Made by a program: the position numbers and the translations under genes. Below are positions 44,764-54,090 of a DNA stretch of 64,000 nucleotides, in pieces. The notes beneath the pieces are model-generated. The model had not been told where the DNA came from and made no database searches. It saw only the letters and a program-made list of their open reading frames with translations. This stretch comes from Bacteroidales bacterium UBA6445 (GTDB lineage: Bacteria; Bacteroidota; Bacteroidia; Bacteroidales; UBA932). The DNA lies in assembly GCA_002439585.1 (NCBI GenBank), contig DJOF01000008.1, forward strand, positions 385,320-449,319. Reading direction: 5' to 3'. Positions within the stretch are counted from its first letter, which is position 1; every line of letters begins with the position of its first letter.

Positions 44764-45659
44764 GATTCGTCTTTCATAGGATGATGGTAAAGCACCTCCT
44801 GTTGCCAGGTGGTGCTTTCTATATGTGTATATATCTCGGTTGTCAGGATACTTTCGTGACCGAGCATCTCCTGGACCACGCGGAGATCCGCCCCTCCCTC
44901 TATGAGGTGAGTTGCGAATGAGTGCCTAAATGTATGAGGAGAGATCTCCTTGTCTATACCAGCTATTAGAGCCTGCTTCTTGACCATATTGAATATGGAG
45001 ATTCTGCTTAGGCCTTTTCCTGCCTTGTTGAGGAATATGATATCATCATAGGCCATTGAATATGGGGCAGGCCGGACAGAAAGCCAGTTGATGATTGCAT
45101 CTTTTGCAGGTTCTCCGATAGGTACTATACGCTGTTTGTTGCCTTTGCCGGTGATCTTTACGAAACCTTCGTCCATATACAGATCTGAGATTTTGAGCGT
45201 GGAGGCTTCAGATACCCTAAGTCCGCAGCTGTACAGCACTTCCAGGATTGCCCTGTCCCTGACACCGTTCCATTTGCTTTGGTCGACGCTCTCCATTATC
45301 CTGCCTATCTCTTCGACTGACAATACTTCAGGCAGATATCGTCCTGCTTTGGGTGACTGCATTCCATCGCATGGATTTTCCTTGATTTCACCTTCTATTA
45401 CAAGCCAGTTGAAAAATGATCTCAAGGCACTGAGAATGCGTGCCTGCGTGCGTTTGGATATGCTTTCATCAGCGTCTTTAGCTCTTTCAGCCAAATACTC
45501 TGTAATGGATTCTTTGGACGTATCTTTAGGATTAGCCCCACTTCTGGTGAAAAAGGTCTCAATGTCGCTGCAGTATGCGGCAGATGTATTTAAGGACATA
45601 CCTCTTTCAATCTTGAGGTATGTCCTGTAACCTTTGATAAAGCTCCCGATATTATCCAT
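44760..45659 (-). CDS. xerD: Tyrosine recombinase XerD-like
   Basis: Resolves chromosome dimers at dif with its partner. It has an N-terminal SAM-like arm-binding domain (~1-90) and a catalytic domain with the active residues: Arg in YSCGLRVSEAS, Lys in GKGNKQR, His-x-x-Arg in SPHTFRHSFATHLIEGG, His in LGHESI and the nucleophile Tyr in TEIYTHIES. 299 residues, normal. No integrase-like extension or attachment site is near, so it is a housekeeping recombinase. It follows the peptidase gene by 26 bp. Confidence 0.92.
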   Translation of the reverse strand: MDNIGSFIKGYRTYLKIERGMSLNTSAAYCSDIETFFTRSGANPKDTSKESITEYLAERAKDADESISKRTQARILSALRSFFNWLVIEGEIKENPCDGMQSPKAGRYLPEVLSVEEIGRIMESVDQSKWNGVRDRAILEVLYSCGLRVSEASTLKISDLYMDEGFVKITGKGNKQRIVPIGEPAKDAIINWLSVRPAPYSMAYDDIIFLNKAGKGLSRISIFNMVKKQALIAGIDKEISPHTFRHSFATHLIEGGADLRVVQEMLGHESILTTEIYTHIESTTWQQEVLYHHPMKDES

Positions 45660-45685
45660 AGAGCCAATTATGTTAGTCCGGGTGA

Positions 45686-47692
45686 CTACAGCGTCGAGTA
45701 TTTGCTGCAGTATTCCATCATCTGTCCGAGGAAATCGTCCGGATATGATACCGTGTAGTCTACAATTTTGCCGTCTTTCTCGACAGGAGTGATCTCTGGA
45801 TTGATGAATCCGCCGTAAGGCTTGAGCCCGAGGGCTTTGTACCTCTTGAGCACTTCCTTGTGCAGAGCTGGGTCTATGTCTGTACCGTATTCAAGTACCA
45901 AGGCCTTGCCTGCCTCATAGTCGCCTTCTGACTTGATCCTCTGGATCTCACCGAGAAGTTCTCCGAACAGCCCACGGAGAGCTTGATAATCATTGACAAC
46001 GAAATATGTCTTGCCGTCTTTCACGATTTTCTCTATCACATTGTCCTTTACCCCATGCTCATAACACCATGCAGCGATGAGTTGGCGGTTCTGCATGTGT
46101 GCTTCTGTTATCTTGCGTCCCGGCTCTATTCTCGTGGTCTGTACAAGAAGACCGTTGCGTATGTAGTCGGAATACTGTGGTTTGTAGGCTTCTGCATTTG
46201 GCATGATTCCAAGCTCGACAAGCTTGGGGTCTGCTATGTAGTACAGTCCGAACAGATCGGCTCTGGCTTCTTCAAGCGCAGAAGCATATTCGCCCATTGC
46301 AGTAGAAGAGACTCCGGGGAGTAGTTGGCCTGATCCATGCCCGAGGCACTCATGAAGGTCGGTATGTATCTCGTCATCGTATGCCCCGTATTTTCTGTGA
46401 AGATCTTTCTCCTCGTCGCTATAGGCAAACTCCTCAAGGGTTGACTTCGGTGATTCGTTTGCCGCTGCATCATAGGCGTGGGTTATATTGGCGATAGTCA
46501 CTGACTTGGAGCCATATTCTTTACGTATCCAGTCAGCGTTAGGAAGATTGATCCCGATCGGAGTGGCAGGGAAGCAGCCTCCTCCGAGTGTGGTTGCATC
46601 TATGACCTTGGCAGAGACACCCTTCACTTCCTTCTTCTTGAATCTTGCGTCCATAGGTGCGTTATCCTCAAACCACTGTGCGTTGGCGCTCAGAAGCTCT
46701 GTTCTTGCGGATGCAGCCGAGTCCTTGATATTGACTACAGACTCCCAATAAGCCTTTCTCCCGAGAGGATCGTTGTAGTCCTCGACAAAGCCGTTGACGA
46801 AATCTATAGTGCCGAGAGTGTCTGTGACCCAAGTAATGTTGTATTTGTCCCAAAGTCGCAAGTCTCCGGTCTTGTAATATTCTATCAGCTCGGCAATCTC
46901 TTTCTTCTGAGTGTCGTTCTCGGCAAATTCGGCAGCTTTACCGAGTTCTTCACATATCTTCTCGATGGCAGCCCCGTAGATACCTCCCACTTTCCATGCT
47001 TCCTCACGTATTTTGCCGTCTTCTCCTTTCACAACCTTAGTGTTGAGCCCGTATGATATAGGTCTCGGGTCATTCGGATCGGCAATGCTCTTGTAGTATT
47101 GCTCGACCTCATCCCTTGTGACTCCTTCGTAGAAATTGACTGACGATCCGGCAATTATGTCATTGTCAGATGAGGATGCCCTCCTTACGGGGTAGATCTC
47201 TTCATCGAATATGACAGGAAGTATCTTCTCGCATTCGCTCCCAAGTCCGGCATCTTCCATGATGGCTCTGAAATATTCCTTGCTGCACTCTGGGAAGAAT
47301 TTCTCCTCTCCGTAGTGGTGGTGAATGCCGCTGCTGAAGAATACTCGCTTGGCATATGTGGTGAAATCGTTGAATTCCTTGCAAGTACGATCTCCCTTGT
47401 AGTCTGAGAGGATCTTCTCTATGACCTTTCTTACGGCGAGGTTGTCCTTACAGTTCTGGTCCCAGTATATGTCCCAACCGTATTTGGCCGCTTCTCCTAA
47501 ATGGTAGATGTAGGCTTTCTGGTTGAGTGACAATCGATCCCATCCTGGTATCTGATATCTCATTATCTTTATGTCGGCAAATTCGTCGACAAGATATCTG
47601 AAATTTTCCTTGGAATCTTCATGTTTCACGGTGCAAGATACAGCCGCTGCAGCCGTCGTCAATGTGACAATCATTTTAGTCAGGTTGTGCAT
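45686..47692 (-). CDS. Dipeptidyl-peptidase III-like metallopeptidase (M49) lipoprotein
   Basis: Removes dipeptides from peptides. A lipobox AAVSC (Cys20) suggests membrane anchoring outside the cytoplasm. The M49 zinc motif HECLGH (near residue 447, HTDLHECLGHGSGQLLPG) and the second motif EEARADLFGLYY are both present. Length 668 is normal for the family. It lies upstream of xerD in the same unit and is transcribed from the promoter at 47766-47797. Confidence 0.92.
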   Translation of the reverse strand: MHNLTKMIVTLTTAAAAVSCTVKHEDSKENFRYLVDEFADIKIMRYQIPGWDRLSLNQKAYIYHLGEAAKYGWDIYWDQNCKDNLAVRKVIEKILSDYKGDRTCKEFNDFTTYAKRVFFSSGIHHHYGEEKFFPECSKEYFRAIMEDAGLGSECEKILPVIFDEEIYPVRRASSSDNDIIAGSSVNFYEGVTRDEVEQYYKSIADPNDPRPISYGLNTKVVKGEDGKIREEAWKVGGIYGAAIEKICEELGKAAEFAENDTQKKEIAELIEYYKTGDLRLWDKYNITWVTDTLGTIDFVNGFVEDYNDPLGRKAYWESVVNIKDSAASARTELLSANAQWFEDNAPMDARFKKKEVKGVSAKVIDATTLGGGCFPATPIGINLPNADWIRKEYGSKSVTIANITHAYDAAANESPKSTLEEFAYSDEEKDLHRKYGAYDDEIHTDLHECLGHGSGQLLPGVSSTAMGEYASALEEARADLFGLYYIADPKLVELGIMPNAEAYKPQYSDYIRNGLLVQTTRIEPGRKITEAHMQNRQLIAAWCYEHGVKDNVIEKIVKDGKTYFVVNDYQALRGLFGELLGEIQRIKSEGDYEAGKALVLEYGTDIDPALHKEVLKRYKALGLKPYGGFINPEITPVEKDGKIVDYTVSYPDDFLGQMMEYCSKYSTL

Positions 47693-47765
47693 TATAGTTC
47701 AAATGACTTGGTTTATACTTGGCCGGTATGGCGAGTCCATAACGGATCGCCTTCGGTTATCTTTG

Positions 47766-47797
47766 CAAATATAGTGATAAGCGAGTGTACAAGCAAA
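47766..47797 (-). promoter_or_regulatory. Promoter of the M49 peptidase-xerD unit
   Basis: Minus-strand TTTG (47794-47797), 20 bp, TATATTTG (47766-47773). The spacer contains ACACTCGCTTATCAC, sharing CACTCGCTT with the proS promoter. A plus-strand TATCTTTG abuts it (47758-47765) but has no -33 partner. Confidence 0.7.
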
Positions 47798-47878
47798 GCT
47801 TCGGCTCTGCATAATGCTCTCTTGCCTGGAAATATGTTGCTTACGATCTGCGCCCAGCGTGGCAAGGCTAATGTTTTC

Positions 47879-47909
47879 TTTGTCTCTACCGTGCTTTTAC
47901 TTATCTTTG
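47879..47909 (+). promoter_or_regulatory. Promoter of the clostripain-like gene
   Basis: TTTG (47879-47882), 19 bp, TATCTTTG (47902-47909): exact consensus. The leader is about 65 nt. Confidence 0.75.
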
Positions 47910-47910
47910 T

Positions 47911-47960
47911 ATGACTCTGCATACGAGTTGTGATCATGACTCTGCAAACGAACTGTAATG
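47911..47960 (+). repeat. 25-bp tandem duplication in the clostripain leader
   Basis: ATGACTCTGC begins each unit (47911-47935 and 47936-47960); 20 of 25 positions agree. It lies wholly in the predicted 5' leader. Confidence 0.7.
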
Positions 47961-47981
47961 ACGTTGGTATATTGTAAATAT

Positions 47982-49283
47982 ATGAAGTGGCTATGCCTTC
48001 TTGTGGGATTTGCCGTGGTGCAGTCCTGCAGTAGTGAGGGCTTTTTAGACGGAGTAGGGGAGTCTCCTGCACCAGAGCGGGTGGTAAAGCCGGTAGAGAG
48101 AAGGACATTCTTAGTATATTCGGCCGGTTTCAATTCCCTTAGCAAGGCCTTGTCCGATGATATAGATGATATTGTGTCAGGATACCTCCCATGGAATGGC
48201 TCGGGCTCGGATGTGGTTCTCGTCTACTCAAAGAGCACAGAGAATAATGTCTCTGACTATGCCGTGGCGACACCTTCATATATGGTGCGTCTATCTTCCG
48301 ACATGTATGGTAATCCGGTCCGCGATACCCTGATGACCTGGCCTTCCACATTTGTGGCGTCTTCCGCTTCTACAGTCAGGATAGTGCTTGACTATGTCCG
48401 CCAGAATTATCCGTCATCTTCATACGGGATGCTTTTCACCTCTCATGCGTCGGGATGGCTTCCGTCCGGCTACTATACAACCAATAAAATCACCTCATCC
48501 TCGCAGCCTTCCTCCTTGCATGAAACTCCTGTCAGCTTGACTCCGGTATCCTATGCCGACCTGCCACAGGAGCCGGGCTTTCCTGCCGTGAAAAGTATAG
48601 GAGTTGATAATATAGATGCACATAGTGCCTACGAGATGGAGATTGAGGATTTTGCTAGGGCAATTCCTTTCCACTTGGATTATATGATTTTTGATGCCTG
48701 CCTTATGGGTGGTGTGGAGACAGCTTATGCGCTTAAGGACAGATGCTCTAAGATCATTTTCTCTCCGACAGAGGTCCTTTCCGATGGTCTTGTCGTCTAT
48801 ACGGAACTGATCTCCCGCTTGCTTGGTAGCACGGCTCCGGATCTTGCAGGGGTTTGTGATGACGCCTATGCCTATTATTCTTCCAAGGAAGATATGGAGC
48901 AGTCTCTTACTATATCCATGGTTGACTGTACACATATAGATGAGGTCGCTACAGCGGTAAAAGATCTCTCGGAGAAATATTCTGGTCTCCTTGCTTCTGT
49001 CAAACCTTCGTCAGTCCAGCGTTATTACAGATTCGGGAAACACTGGTTTTATGATCTTGAAGACATATTCGTGAAGAGCGGTGTGATAGAGGCTGATCTT
49101 GCCCCACTTCGTGACGCCATGTCATCATGTGTGGTGTACAAGGCGGCAACGAAGCGATTCCTTTCAATAGATATTACTGATTACTCAGGTCTTAGCATGT
49201 ATCTTCCGTGCGACGGAAATGCCGATCTTGACGGTTTCTACAAGACATTGTCTTGGAACGAGGCTTCTAGTCTTGTCCGCTGA
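47982..49283 (+). CDS. Clostripain-family (C11) cysteine peptidase lipoprotein
   Basis: Start chosen at MKWLCLLVGFAVVQSC because it gives a compact signal with lipobox VQSC (Cys16); an upstream frame from 47958 adds eight residues. The C11 pattern is visible: RTFLVYSAGFNSLS, the catalytic His in LFTSHASGWLP and the Cys in YMIFDACLMGGVETAYAL. About 433 residues. It probably acts as a surface or periplasmic protease, perhaps self-activated as in the family. Confidence 0.88.
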   Translation: MKWLCLLVGFAVVQSCSSEGFLDGVGESPAPERVVKPVERRTFLVYSAGFNSLSKALSDDIDDIVSGYLPWNGSGSDVVLVYSKSTENNVSDYAVATPSYMVRLSSDMYGNPVRDTLMTWPSTFVASSASTVRIVLDYVRQNYPSSSYGMLFTSHASGWLPSGYYTTNKITSSSQPSSLHETPVSLTPVSYADLPQEPGFPAVKSIGVDNIDAHSAYEMEIEDFARAIPFHLDYMIFDACLMGGVETAYALKDRCSKIIFSPTEVLSDGLVVYTELISRLLGSTAPDLAGVCDDAYAYYSSKEDMEQSLTISMVDCTHIDEVATAVKDLSEKYSGLLASVKPSSVQRYYRFGKHWFYDLEDIFVKSGVIEADLAPLRDAMSSCVVYKAATKRFLSIDITDYSGLSMYLPCDGNADLDGFYKTLSWNEASSLVR

Positions 49284-49396
49284 GCCTTCCATTTTTTCGT
49301 TACTTCCATAAGGTTTGCCTGTCTTAGGAGTCTTGTATTGTGCCCAGGGCCGCTTATCTGCCAGCCTTTCCTATAGTTTAGACATTAAGCCTGTGG

Positions 49397-49996
49397 CTAC
49401 TCCTCGGAATTTTTCAGCTTGCTTGTACGCTCATCTGCAATAGCTGCATTGAAACACTGCCTGCAAAGAGGTTCGTACACATCTTTCTCACCGAGGACAA
49501 CTAATTTGTTGCTTTTTGTCAATCTGTGTGAATGATTGGCTAGATTGCCGCATTTTACACAGATGGCATGGACTTTCTGAACATCTTCTGCAACAGCCAT
49601 TAGCCCAGGTATCGGACCGAAAGGCTCTCCCTTGTAGTCAGTGTCAAGCCCTGCGATTATCACCCTTTTGCCGCTGTCTGCAAGTTGCTGCGCCACGCTG
49701 ATAAGGCTCTTGTCAAAGAACTGGGCCTCGTCTATCCCCACGACCTGAGTGTCGGGAGCTGCATTGAGAATCAGACTGGCTTCCTTTACAGGTGTGCATG
49801 GAATGCTGTGCAAGTCATGTGACACTACATCCACTTCCGAGTACCTGCTGTCTACTGCCGGCTTGAAAATCTCGATCTTCTGGTTGGCAAACTGTGCTCT
49901 CTTGAGCCTTCGTATGAGTTCTTCGGTCTTGCCTGAAAACATCGAGCCGCATATTACCTCGATGCAGCCTGACTTCTTTGGCGATTCTGAATACAT
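49397..49996 (-). CDS. tdk: Thymidine kinase
   Basis: Phosphorylates thymidine for salvage. The P-loop GSMFSGKTEELI is near residue 17, the DEAQFFD Walker B-like motif near 94, and zinc ligands are CVKCGN and CRQC in the lasso region. 199 residues, type II TK. The gap to the convergent clostripain gene (49284-49396) contains no clear hairpin. Confidence 0.95.
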   Translation of the reverse strand: MYSESPKKSGCIEVICGSMFSGKTEELIRRLKRAQFANQKIEIFKPAVDSRYSEVDVVSHDLHSIPCTPVKEASLILNAAPDTQVVGIDEAQFFDKSLISVAQQLADSGKRVIIAGLDTDYKGEPFGPIPGLMAVAEDVQKVHAICVKCGNLANHSHRLTKSNKLVVLGEKDVYEPLCRQCFNAAIADERTSKLKNSEE

Positions 49997-50064
49997 AGAT
50001 TTTAGCTGCTATTAACTACTGCGAATTTACTTCTTTTAACTGTAGCTGCAAACCTCGGACTCTC

Positions 50065-50095
50065 TTTGTTTTCTCATTTTAATATGGTATTTTTG
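50065..50095 (+). promoter_or_regulatory. Promoter of the 50206-52775 unit
   Basis: TTTG (50065-50068), 19 bp, TATTTTTG (50088-50095), an exact match. Its position rules out the ATG at 50098 as a start because transcription would begin around 50102. Confidence 0.75.
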
Positions 50096-50205
50096 CGATG
50101 CATGTGCATATATGCTCTGAAGTTTGCATGGAACGAGAGGAGAGGGCGTTAGTAAATGAGATTTTGCCATACGTCGCTATGCGCAAATGCTTGACAGTAA
50201 GCTAT

Positions 50206-51054
50206 ATGGATAACAAAGATATAGTCGCACGGATTTCGTCTTTAGAAGAGAAGCTATCCTGTCTTGGAAAGGCTTTGGATGAGGTATTGAAGGAACTGGA
50301 AGGACTCAAATCAGAGTGTCTGACTGCAGGAGAGGAGCAGAATACAAGAGCTCTTGATCCCCAGCCTGCTAGTGAGAGACATGACGCTGTTGGAGGTTCG
50401 ACTGATATACAGAGGGTAGATGCCGAATCATATATGACGGAAAATCAGTCTTCCGAAGAAATGCCGCCGGCCGTTGGCAATACAACACAGTCGGACATTC
50501 AGAGAGATTCAGAAGCCCTTGAAGATGCTCCGCAGAATGGCTCGCATGCCGATGTGACAGAGGATCTTCCGGAAGGTGATGATCAACCTGACATTCCAGA
50601 TTATCTCTTAGATGTGTCGGATGTGTCTTCGGTGGAGCGTGGCTATTTTGCGACAGAAGAACCGCCTGTCAAGACATCCGAGGATGAAGGCCCGACTCTT
50701 TTTTCTGAAGAGGAACATTCCAAGGACAAGATGGATATTAATCAGGCAGCATCGCGAAAGAGTCGCAAGGCTGTGATGGACGTGCATAGTGGGACTCCAG
50801 CCTGGCTTACCGATAGGCCTGGCAGCCCGGTAAAGGATATTCGCAGTGCAATCTCCCTCAACGATCGTATTCTTTTTATAGATGTTCTCTTCAAAGGAGA
50901 CTCGGCCATGTATCATTCCGCAGCTTCCCTTATCAATGGCATGTCATCAATTGATGAAGTCAAGGCTTATGTTGAGGAACAGTTTCCTGATTGGAATATG
51001 AATTCGGACGCCGTATACAGATTTATGATGGCTGTAAGGCGGAAAGTAAGGTAG
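50206..51054 (+). CDS. Conserved hypothetical protein, coiled coil plus C-terminal domain
   Basis: Function unknown. I start at MDNKDIVARISSLEEKL (50206), which directly enters a coiled coil (~5-35); earlier in-frame starts at 50098 and 50128 are too close to or before the transcription start. An acidic, disordered middle (~40-200) is followed by a basic patch KSRKAVMD and a C-terminal domain SPVKDIRSAISLNDRILFIDVLFKGD ... SIDEVKAYVEEQFPDWN. I recall similar C-termini in other Bacteroidales hypotheticals. rsmI starts one base after the stop. Confidence 0.75.
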   Translation: MDNKDIVARISSLEEKLSCLGKALDEVLKELEGLKSECLTAGEEQNTRALDPQPASERHDAVGGSTDIQRVDAESYMTENQSSEEMPPAVGNTTQSDIQRDSEALEDAPQNGSHADVTEDLPEGDDQPDIPDYLLDVSDVSSVERGYFATEEPPVKTSEDEGPTLFSEEEHSKDKMDINQAASRKSRKAVMDVHSGTPAWLTDRPGSPVKDIRSAISLNDRILFIDVLFKGDSAMYHSAASLINGMSSIDEVKAYVEEQFPDWNMNSDAVYRFMMAVRRKVR

Positions 51055-51055
51055 T

Positions 51056-51772
51056 ATGGCGACAGGAAGACTATATATCGTGCCTACTCCGGTGGGTAAT
51101 CTCCAGGATATGACTTACAGGGCTGTCGAGGTCCTCAAAAGTGTAGACTTGATACTCGCCGAAGATACACGCACAAGTTCTGTACTGCTCAAACATTACG
51201 GCATAGAAGGCCATCTTCAGTCCCACCATAAGTTCAACGAGCACAAGACAGTATCCCTGATCAAGGAACGGATACTTTCCGGTCTTGACGTCGCTCTGAT
51301 AAGTGATGCTGGGACTCCCGGCATTTCAGATCCGGGATTTCTTCTTGTAAGGACATGCGCTGAGAACGGTATTGATGTTCAGACACTTCCAGGAGCTACA
51401 GCATGCATTCCTGCGGTGGTATCGTCTGGTCTTCCGTGCGACAGGTTTTGTTTTGAGGGTTTCCTTCCAGTCAAAAAAGGGCGACAGACTATGCTACAGA
51501 GCCTCTCTCAAGAGACTCGAACAATGATTTTCTATGAGTCCCCGTACAGGCTTGTCAAGACGCTGGAGCAGTTTGCGCAATATTTCGGAGCAGAGAGGGA
51601 ATGCTCTGTCGCAAGGGAGATTTCCAAGATCCATGAAGAACATAGACGTGGCACTCTTGCAGAGGTTGCAGCCTGGTTTTGCGAACATGAGCCTAAGGGG
51701 GAGATAGTTATAGTGGTAGCCGGTAAAGATGCAGGAAAGCGGCACAAGGAGACCGCTGGAGAAGAGGACTGA
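51056..51772 (+). CDS. rsmI: 16S rRNA (cytidine-1402 2'-O)-methyltransferase
   Basis: SAM-dependent methylation of the ribosomal decoding centre. It has the tetrapyrrole-methylase-like fold: LYIVPTPVGNLQDMTYRA, LAEDTRTSSVLLKHY, VALISDAGTPGISDPGF, LPGATACIPAVVSSGLP and FYESPYRLVKTLE. 238 residues, normal. It sits one base after the hypothetical gene and 43 bp before the helix-hairpin-helix gene. Confidence 0.95.
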   Translation: MATGRLYIVPTPVGNLQDMTYRAVEVLKSVDLILAEDTRTSSVLLKHYGIEGHLQSHHKFNEHKTVSLIKERILSGLDVALISDAGTPGISDPGFLLVRTCAENGIDVQTLPGATACIPAVVSSGLPCDRFCFEGFLPVKKGRQTMLQSLSQETRTMIFYESPYRLVKTLEQFAQYFGAERECSVAREISKIHEEHRRGTLAEVAAWFCEHEPKGEIVIVVAGKDAGKRHKETAGEED

Positions 51773-51815
51773 AATCCTCTGAATTTTGTTCACTCTGGGC
51801 GGGAAATCGGTGTGA

Positions 51816-52775
51816 ATGCAATCAGAAAATGATGACAAGCGGAAGGAGAAGCTTTCCGCATCTTTTGTGACAGGGGCAATAGCTCTTGCGTTTCTTATTG
51901 TGGGCTATCAGACGGCCCTTTTCATCCATAAGGCGGCTTCTCTGAAAATCTTGGCGGACGCTTCCTCTCCTGATACAGTGTTTGTTGCTGTCCCAGGAAT
52001 GCCTCAGTATGAGGCTGTTGCTCCAGAAAATAGCTTTTCACGGCAATTATCATCCCGAGATATCAAAGGTAAGGATGTCAAAACCTATGCGGATACTAAG
52101 GTTCGGGATTCTGACATCGGGCAGACTGCAAGAGAGCGTCGAGACGAGGTTGTTGAGGCGTTTGTCCCAAGACAGTATGAGTGCTTTGAATTTGATCCGA
52201 ATACTGTCAGCACAGATGATCTTTGCAGGCTCGGTTTCTCGGTGCGTCAGGCCAGAGCCATTGACAATTACAGGCGCAAAGGAGGACGTTTCCATACAAA
52301 GACGGATTTCTCTAAATCATTCGTTGTGGCAGATTCGGTATACCGGAGGTTGGAGCCGTATATAAGAATACCACGTGTGGATATCAATAAGGCCGATTCT
52401 GCCATGCTTGACAATTTGCCCGGAATAGGTGGGTATTTCGCGTCCAAAATCGTGTCATACAGAGGGAAATTAGGGGGATTCTCGGATATAAGGCAGCTTC
52501 TGGAGATAAGGAACTTTGGGGAGGAGCAGCTGGAAAAAATAAGTCCCCTGATTGAGATTGGAGATCCTCCTGAGCCTTATGCTCTTTGGACACTCCCGTC
52601 AGATAGCCTGGCGAGGCATCCGCATATCCGTAATTTCCGGGTGGCTGAGGCTATTGTGCTGTACCGGAAACATAATCCTCGGGAGAAATGGACAATAGAC
52701 GATTTGCGGCAAGCTGGAGTGATAGACGAATACGCTGCTTCCTGTCTAAAGCTGTGCTCAATAGCCCTGCCGTAA
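51816..52775 (+). CDS. Membrane-anchored helix-hairpin-helix protein (ComEA-like)
   Basis: One N-terminal membrane segment (FVTGAIALAFLIVGYQTALFI) is followed by a spacer and several helix-hairpin-helix units: TDDLCRLGFSVRQARAIDNYRRKGG, DINKADSAMLDNLPGIGGYFASKIVSYRGKLGGF and a last one near VAEAIVLYRKHNPREKW. This resembles ComEA-type DNA-binding proteins but is longer, with an unassigned N-terminal half. A role in DNA uptake is possible; no other competence gene is nearby. Confidence 0.82.
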   Translation: MQSENDDKRKEKLSASFVTGAIALAFLIVGYQTALFIHKAASLKILADASSPDTVFVAVPGMPQYEAVAPENSFSRQLSSRDIKGKDVKTYADTKVRDSDIGQTARERRDEVVEAFVPRQYECFEFDPNTVSTDDLCRLGFSVRQARAIDNYRRKGGRFHTKTDFSKSFVVADSVYRRLEPYIRIPRVDINKADSAMLDNLPGIGGYFASKIVSYRGKLGGFSDIRQLLEIRNFGEEQLEKISPLIEIGDPPEPYALWTLPSDSLARHPHIRNFRVAEAIVLYRKHNPREKWTIDDLRQAGVIDEYAASCLKLCSIALP

Positions 52776-52855
52776 CGCTAAACCCATTCTATGCCTGAAA
52801 TAGTGTTCGATAGTCCGCCAATAAAAAGACGTTAGAGACCGGCAGACCGAAAAAA

Positions 52856-52888
52856 GAGGATGATCCAAAATATTTTTGAATCACCCTC
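52856..52888. terminator. Hairpin between helix-hairpin-helix gene and recA
   Basis: Left arm GAGGATGATCCAAAA pairs with right arm TTTTGAATCACCCTC at 13 of 15 positions over a 3-base loop. The AT-rich inside and convergent neighbours suit a bidirectional terminator. Confidence 0.7.
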
Positions 52889-52953
52889 GGAGCTATGTCA
52901 AGCCAATGCTCTAACTTTCCGTCTTCTGCGTTGGCCTATTAAGAAACTTCAGT

Positions 52954-53988
52954 TCAGTCCTCCACGTTCTTGAGAGCTGTCCTGATCTTGCCCTCTATTT
53001 CATCGGCAAGTTCTGCATTATCAGCAAGCAACTGCTTGGTTGCCTCGCGTCCTTGAGCCAGTTTCTGGTCTCCGTAGCTGAACCACGATCCACTTTTTCC
53101 TATGATGCCGTATTCGACACCGAGGTCAACGATCTCTCCGGTGTGGGAAATGCCTTCTCCGTATACGATATCGAACTCAGCCTTCTTGAAAGGAGGTGCC
53201 ATCTTGTTCTTGACAACCTTGGCCCTTGTCCTGTTGCCGAGGGCTTCGTCCCCATCCTTGATCTGAGTTGTCCTTCTGACATCTATACGCACCGAAGCGT
53301 AGAACTTGAGAGCGTTGCCACCAGTCGTGGTCTCGGGATTGCCGAACATTACACCGATCTTCTCCCTGAGTTGGTTGATGAATATGCAGCAAGTGTTGGT
53401 CTTGCTGATATTCGCCGTGAGCTTCCTGAGAGCCTGGCTCATCAGTCTGGCCTGAAGTCCTACCTTGTTGTCTCCCATCTCGCCTTCAATCTCAGCCTTA
53501 GGTGTAAGTGCGGCAACAGAGTCTATCACGATGATGTCGATGGCTCCGGAGCGGATAAGATTGTCTGCAATCTCCAAAGCCTGTTCCCCATTGTCAGGCT
53601 GAGAGATGAGCAGAGTCTCAAGATCTACGCCCAAAGCCTTGGCGTATGAACGGTCAAATGCATGTTCCGCGTCAATCATTGCCGCGATGCCTCCGGCCTT
53701 CTGGGCCTGGGCGATGGCGTGTATGGCCAACGTGGTCTTGCCGCTTGACTCAGGACCGTAAATCTCGATGATTCTGCCCCTCGGATATCCTCCGATCCCC
53801 AAGGCATGGTCGAGTCCTATAGAACCGCTCGGTATTATCTGATGCTCATCCCATTGTGGCTGATCTCCCAATTTCATAATGGTGCCTTTGCCATAGTCTT
53901 TCTCTATCTTGTCGATAGTTGCCTGCAAGGCTTTCAGTCTTCCGGTATCGACATCCTGTCCTGCAGTCTTTTCAGCTTTAGTAGCCAT
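52954..53988 (-). CDS. recA: Recombinase RecA
   Basis: Homologous recombination and SOS control. Starting at MATKAEKTAGQDVDTG (codon ending 53988) because the -7 box at 54037-54044 places transcription near 54030, so the longer frame would have no leader. Walker A GPESSGKTT, GIAAMIDAEHAFD, VIDSVAALTPKAEIEGEMGD, the INQLREKIGVMFGNPETTTGG loop and GNRTRAKVVKNK are all present. About 344 residues, normal. Confidence 0.97.
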   Translation of the reverse strand: MATKAEKTAGQDVDTGRLKALQATIDKIEKDYGKGTIMKLGDQPQWDEHQIIPSGSIGLDHALGIGGYPRGRIIEIYGPESSGKTTLAIHAIAQAQKAGGIAAMIDAEHAFDRSYAKALGVDLETLLISQPDNGEQALEIADNLIRSGAIDIIVIDSVAALTPKAEIEGEMGDNKVGLQARLMSQALRKLTANISKTNTCCIFINQLREKIGVMFGNPETTTGGNALKFYASVRIDVRRTTQIKDGDEALGNRTRAKVVKNKMAPPFKKAEFDIVYGEGISHTGEIVDLGVEYGIIGKSGSWFSYGDQKLAQGREATKQLLADNAELADEIEGKIRTALKNVED

Positions 53989-54036
53989 AATGTTGTTTTT
54001 AATGTTAATATCAACGGAATCGATCCGCATCTGTTA

Positions 54037-54044
54037 CAAAGATA
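54037..54044 (-). promoter_or_regulatory. -7 box upstream of recA
   Basis: On the minus strand TATCTTTG is a perfect TAnnTTTG. No good -33 box lies at 19-20 bp. I see no LexA-type palindrome. Confidence 0.5.
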
Positions 54045-54090
54045 GCGATAATGCCCCGTAACAGAATGGAAAAAACATTAAATTTGTGCC

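Noticed and set aside
44760..45659. XerD-like gene as the integrase of a mobile element
   Set aside because: Length and motifs are those of chromosomal XerD; no attachment repeats or cargo genes border it.
47758..47765. Plus-strand TATCTTTG as a promoter facing the clostripain gene
   Set aside because: No -33 element at the right distance; a complete promoter exists at 47879-47909.
50098..50205. Upstream starts of the coiled-coil hypothetical gene
   Set aside because: An exact promoter at 50065-50095 places the transcription start after the first ATG; the coiled coil begins at 50206.
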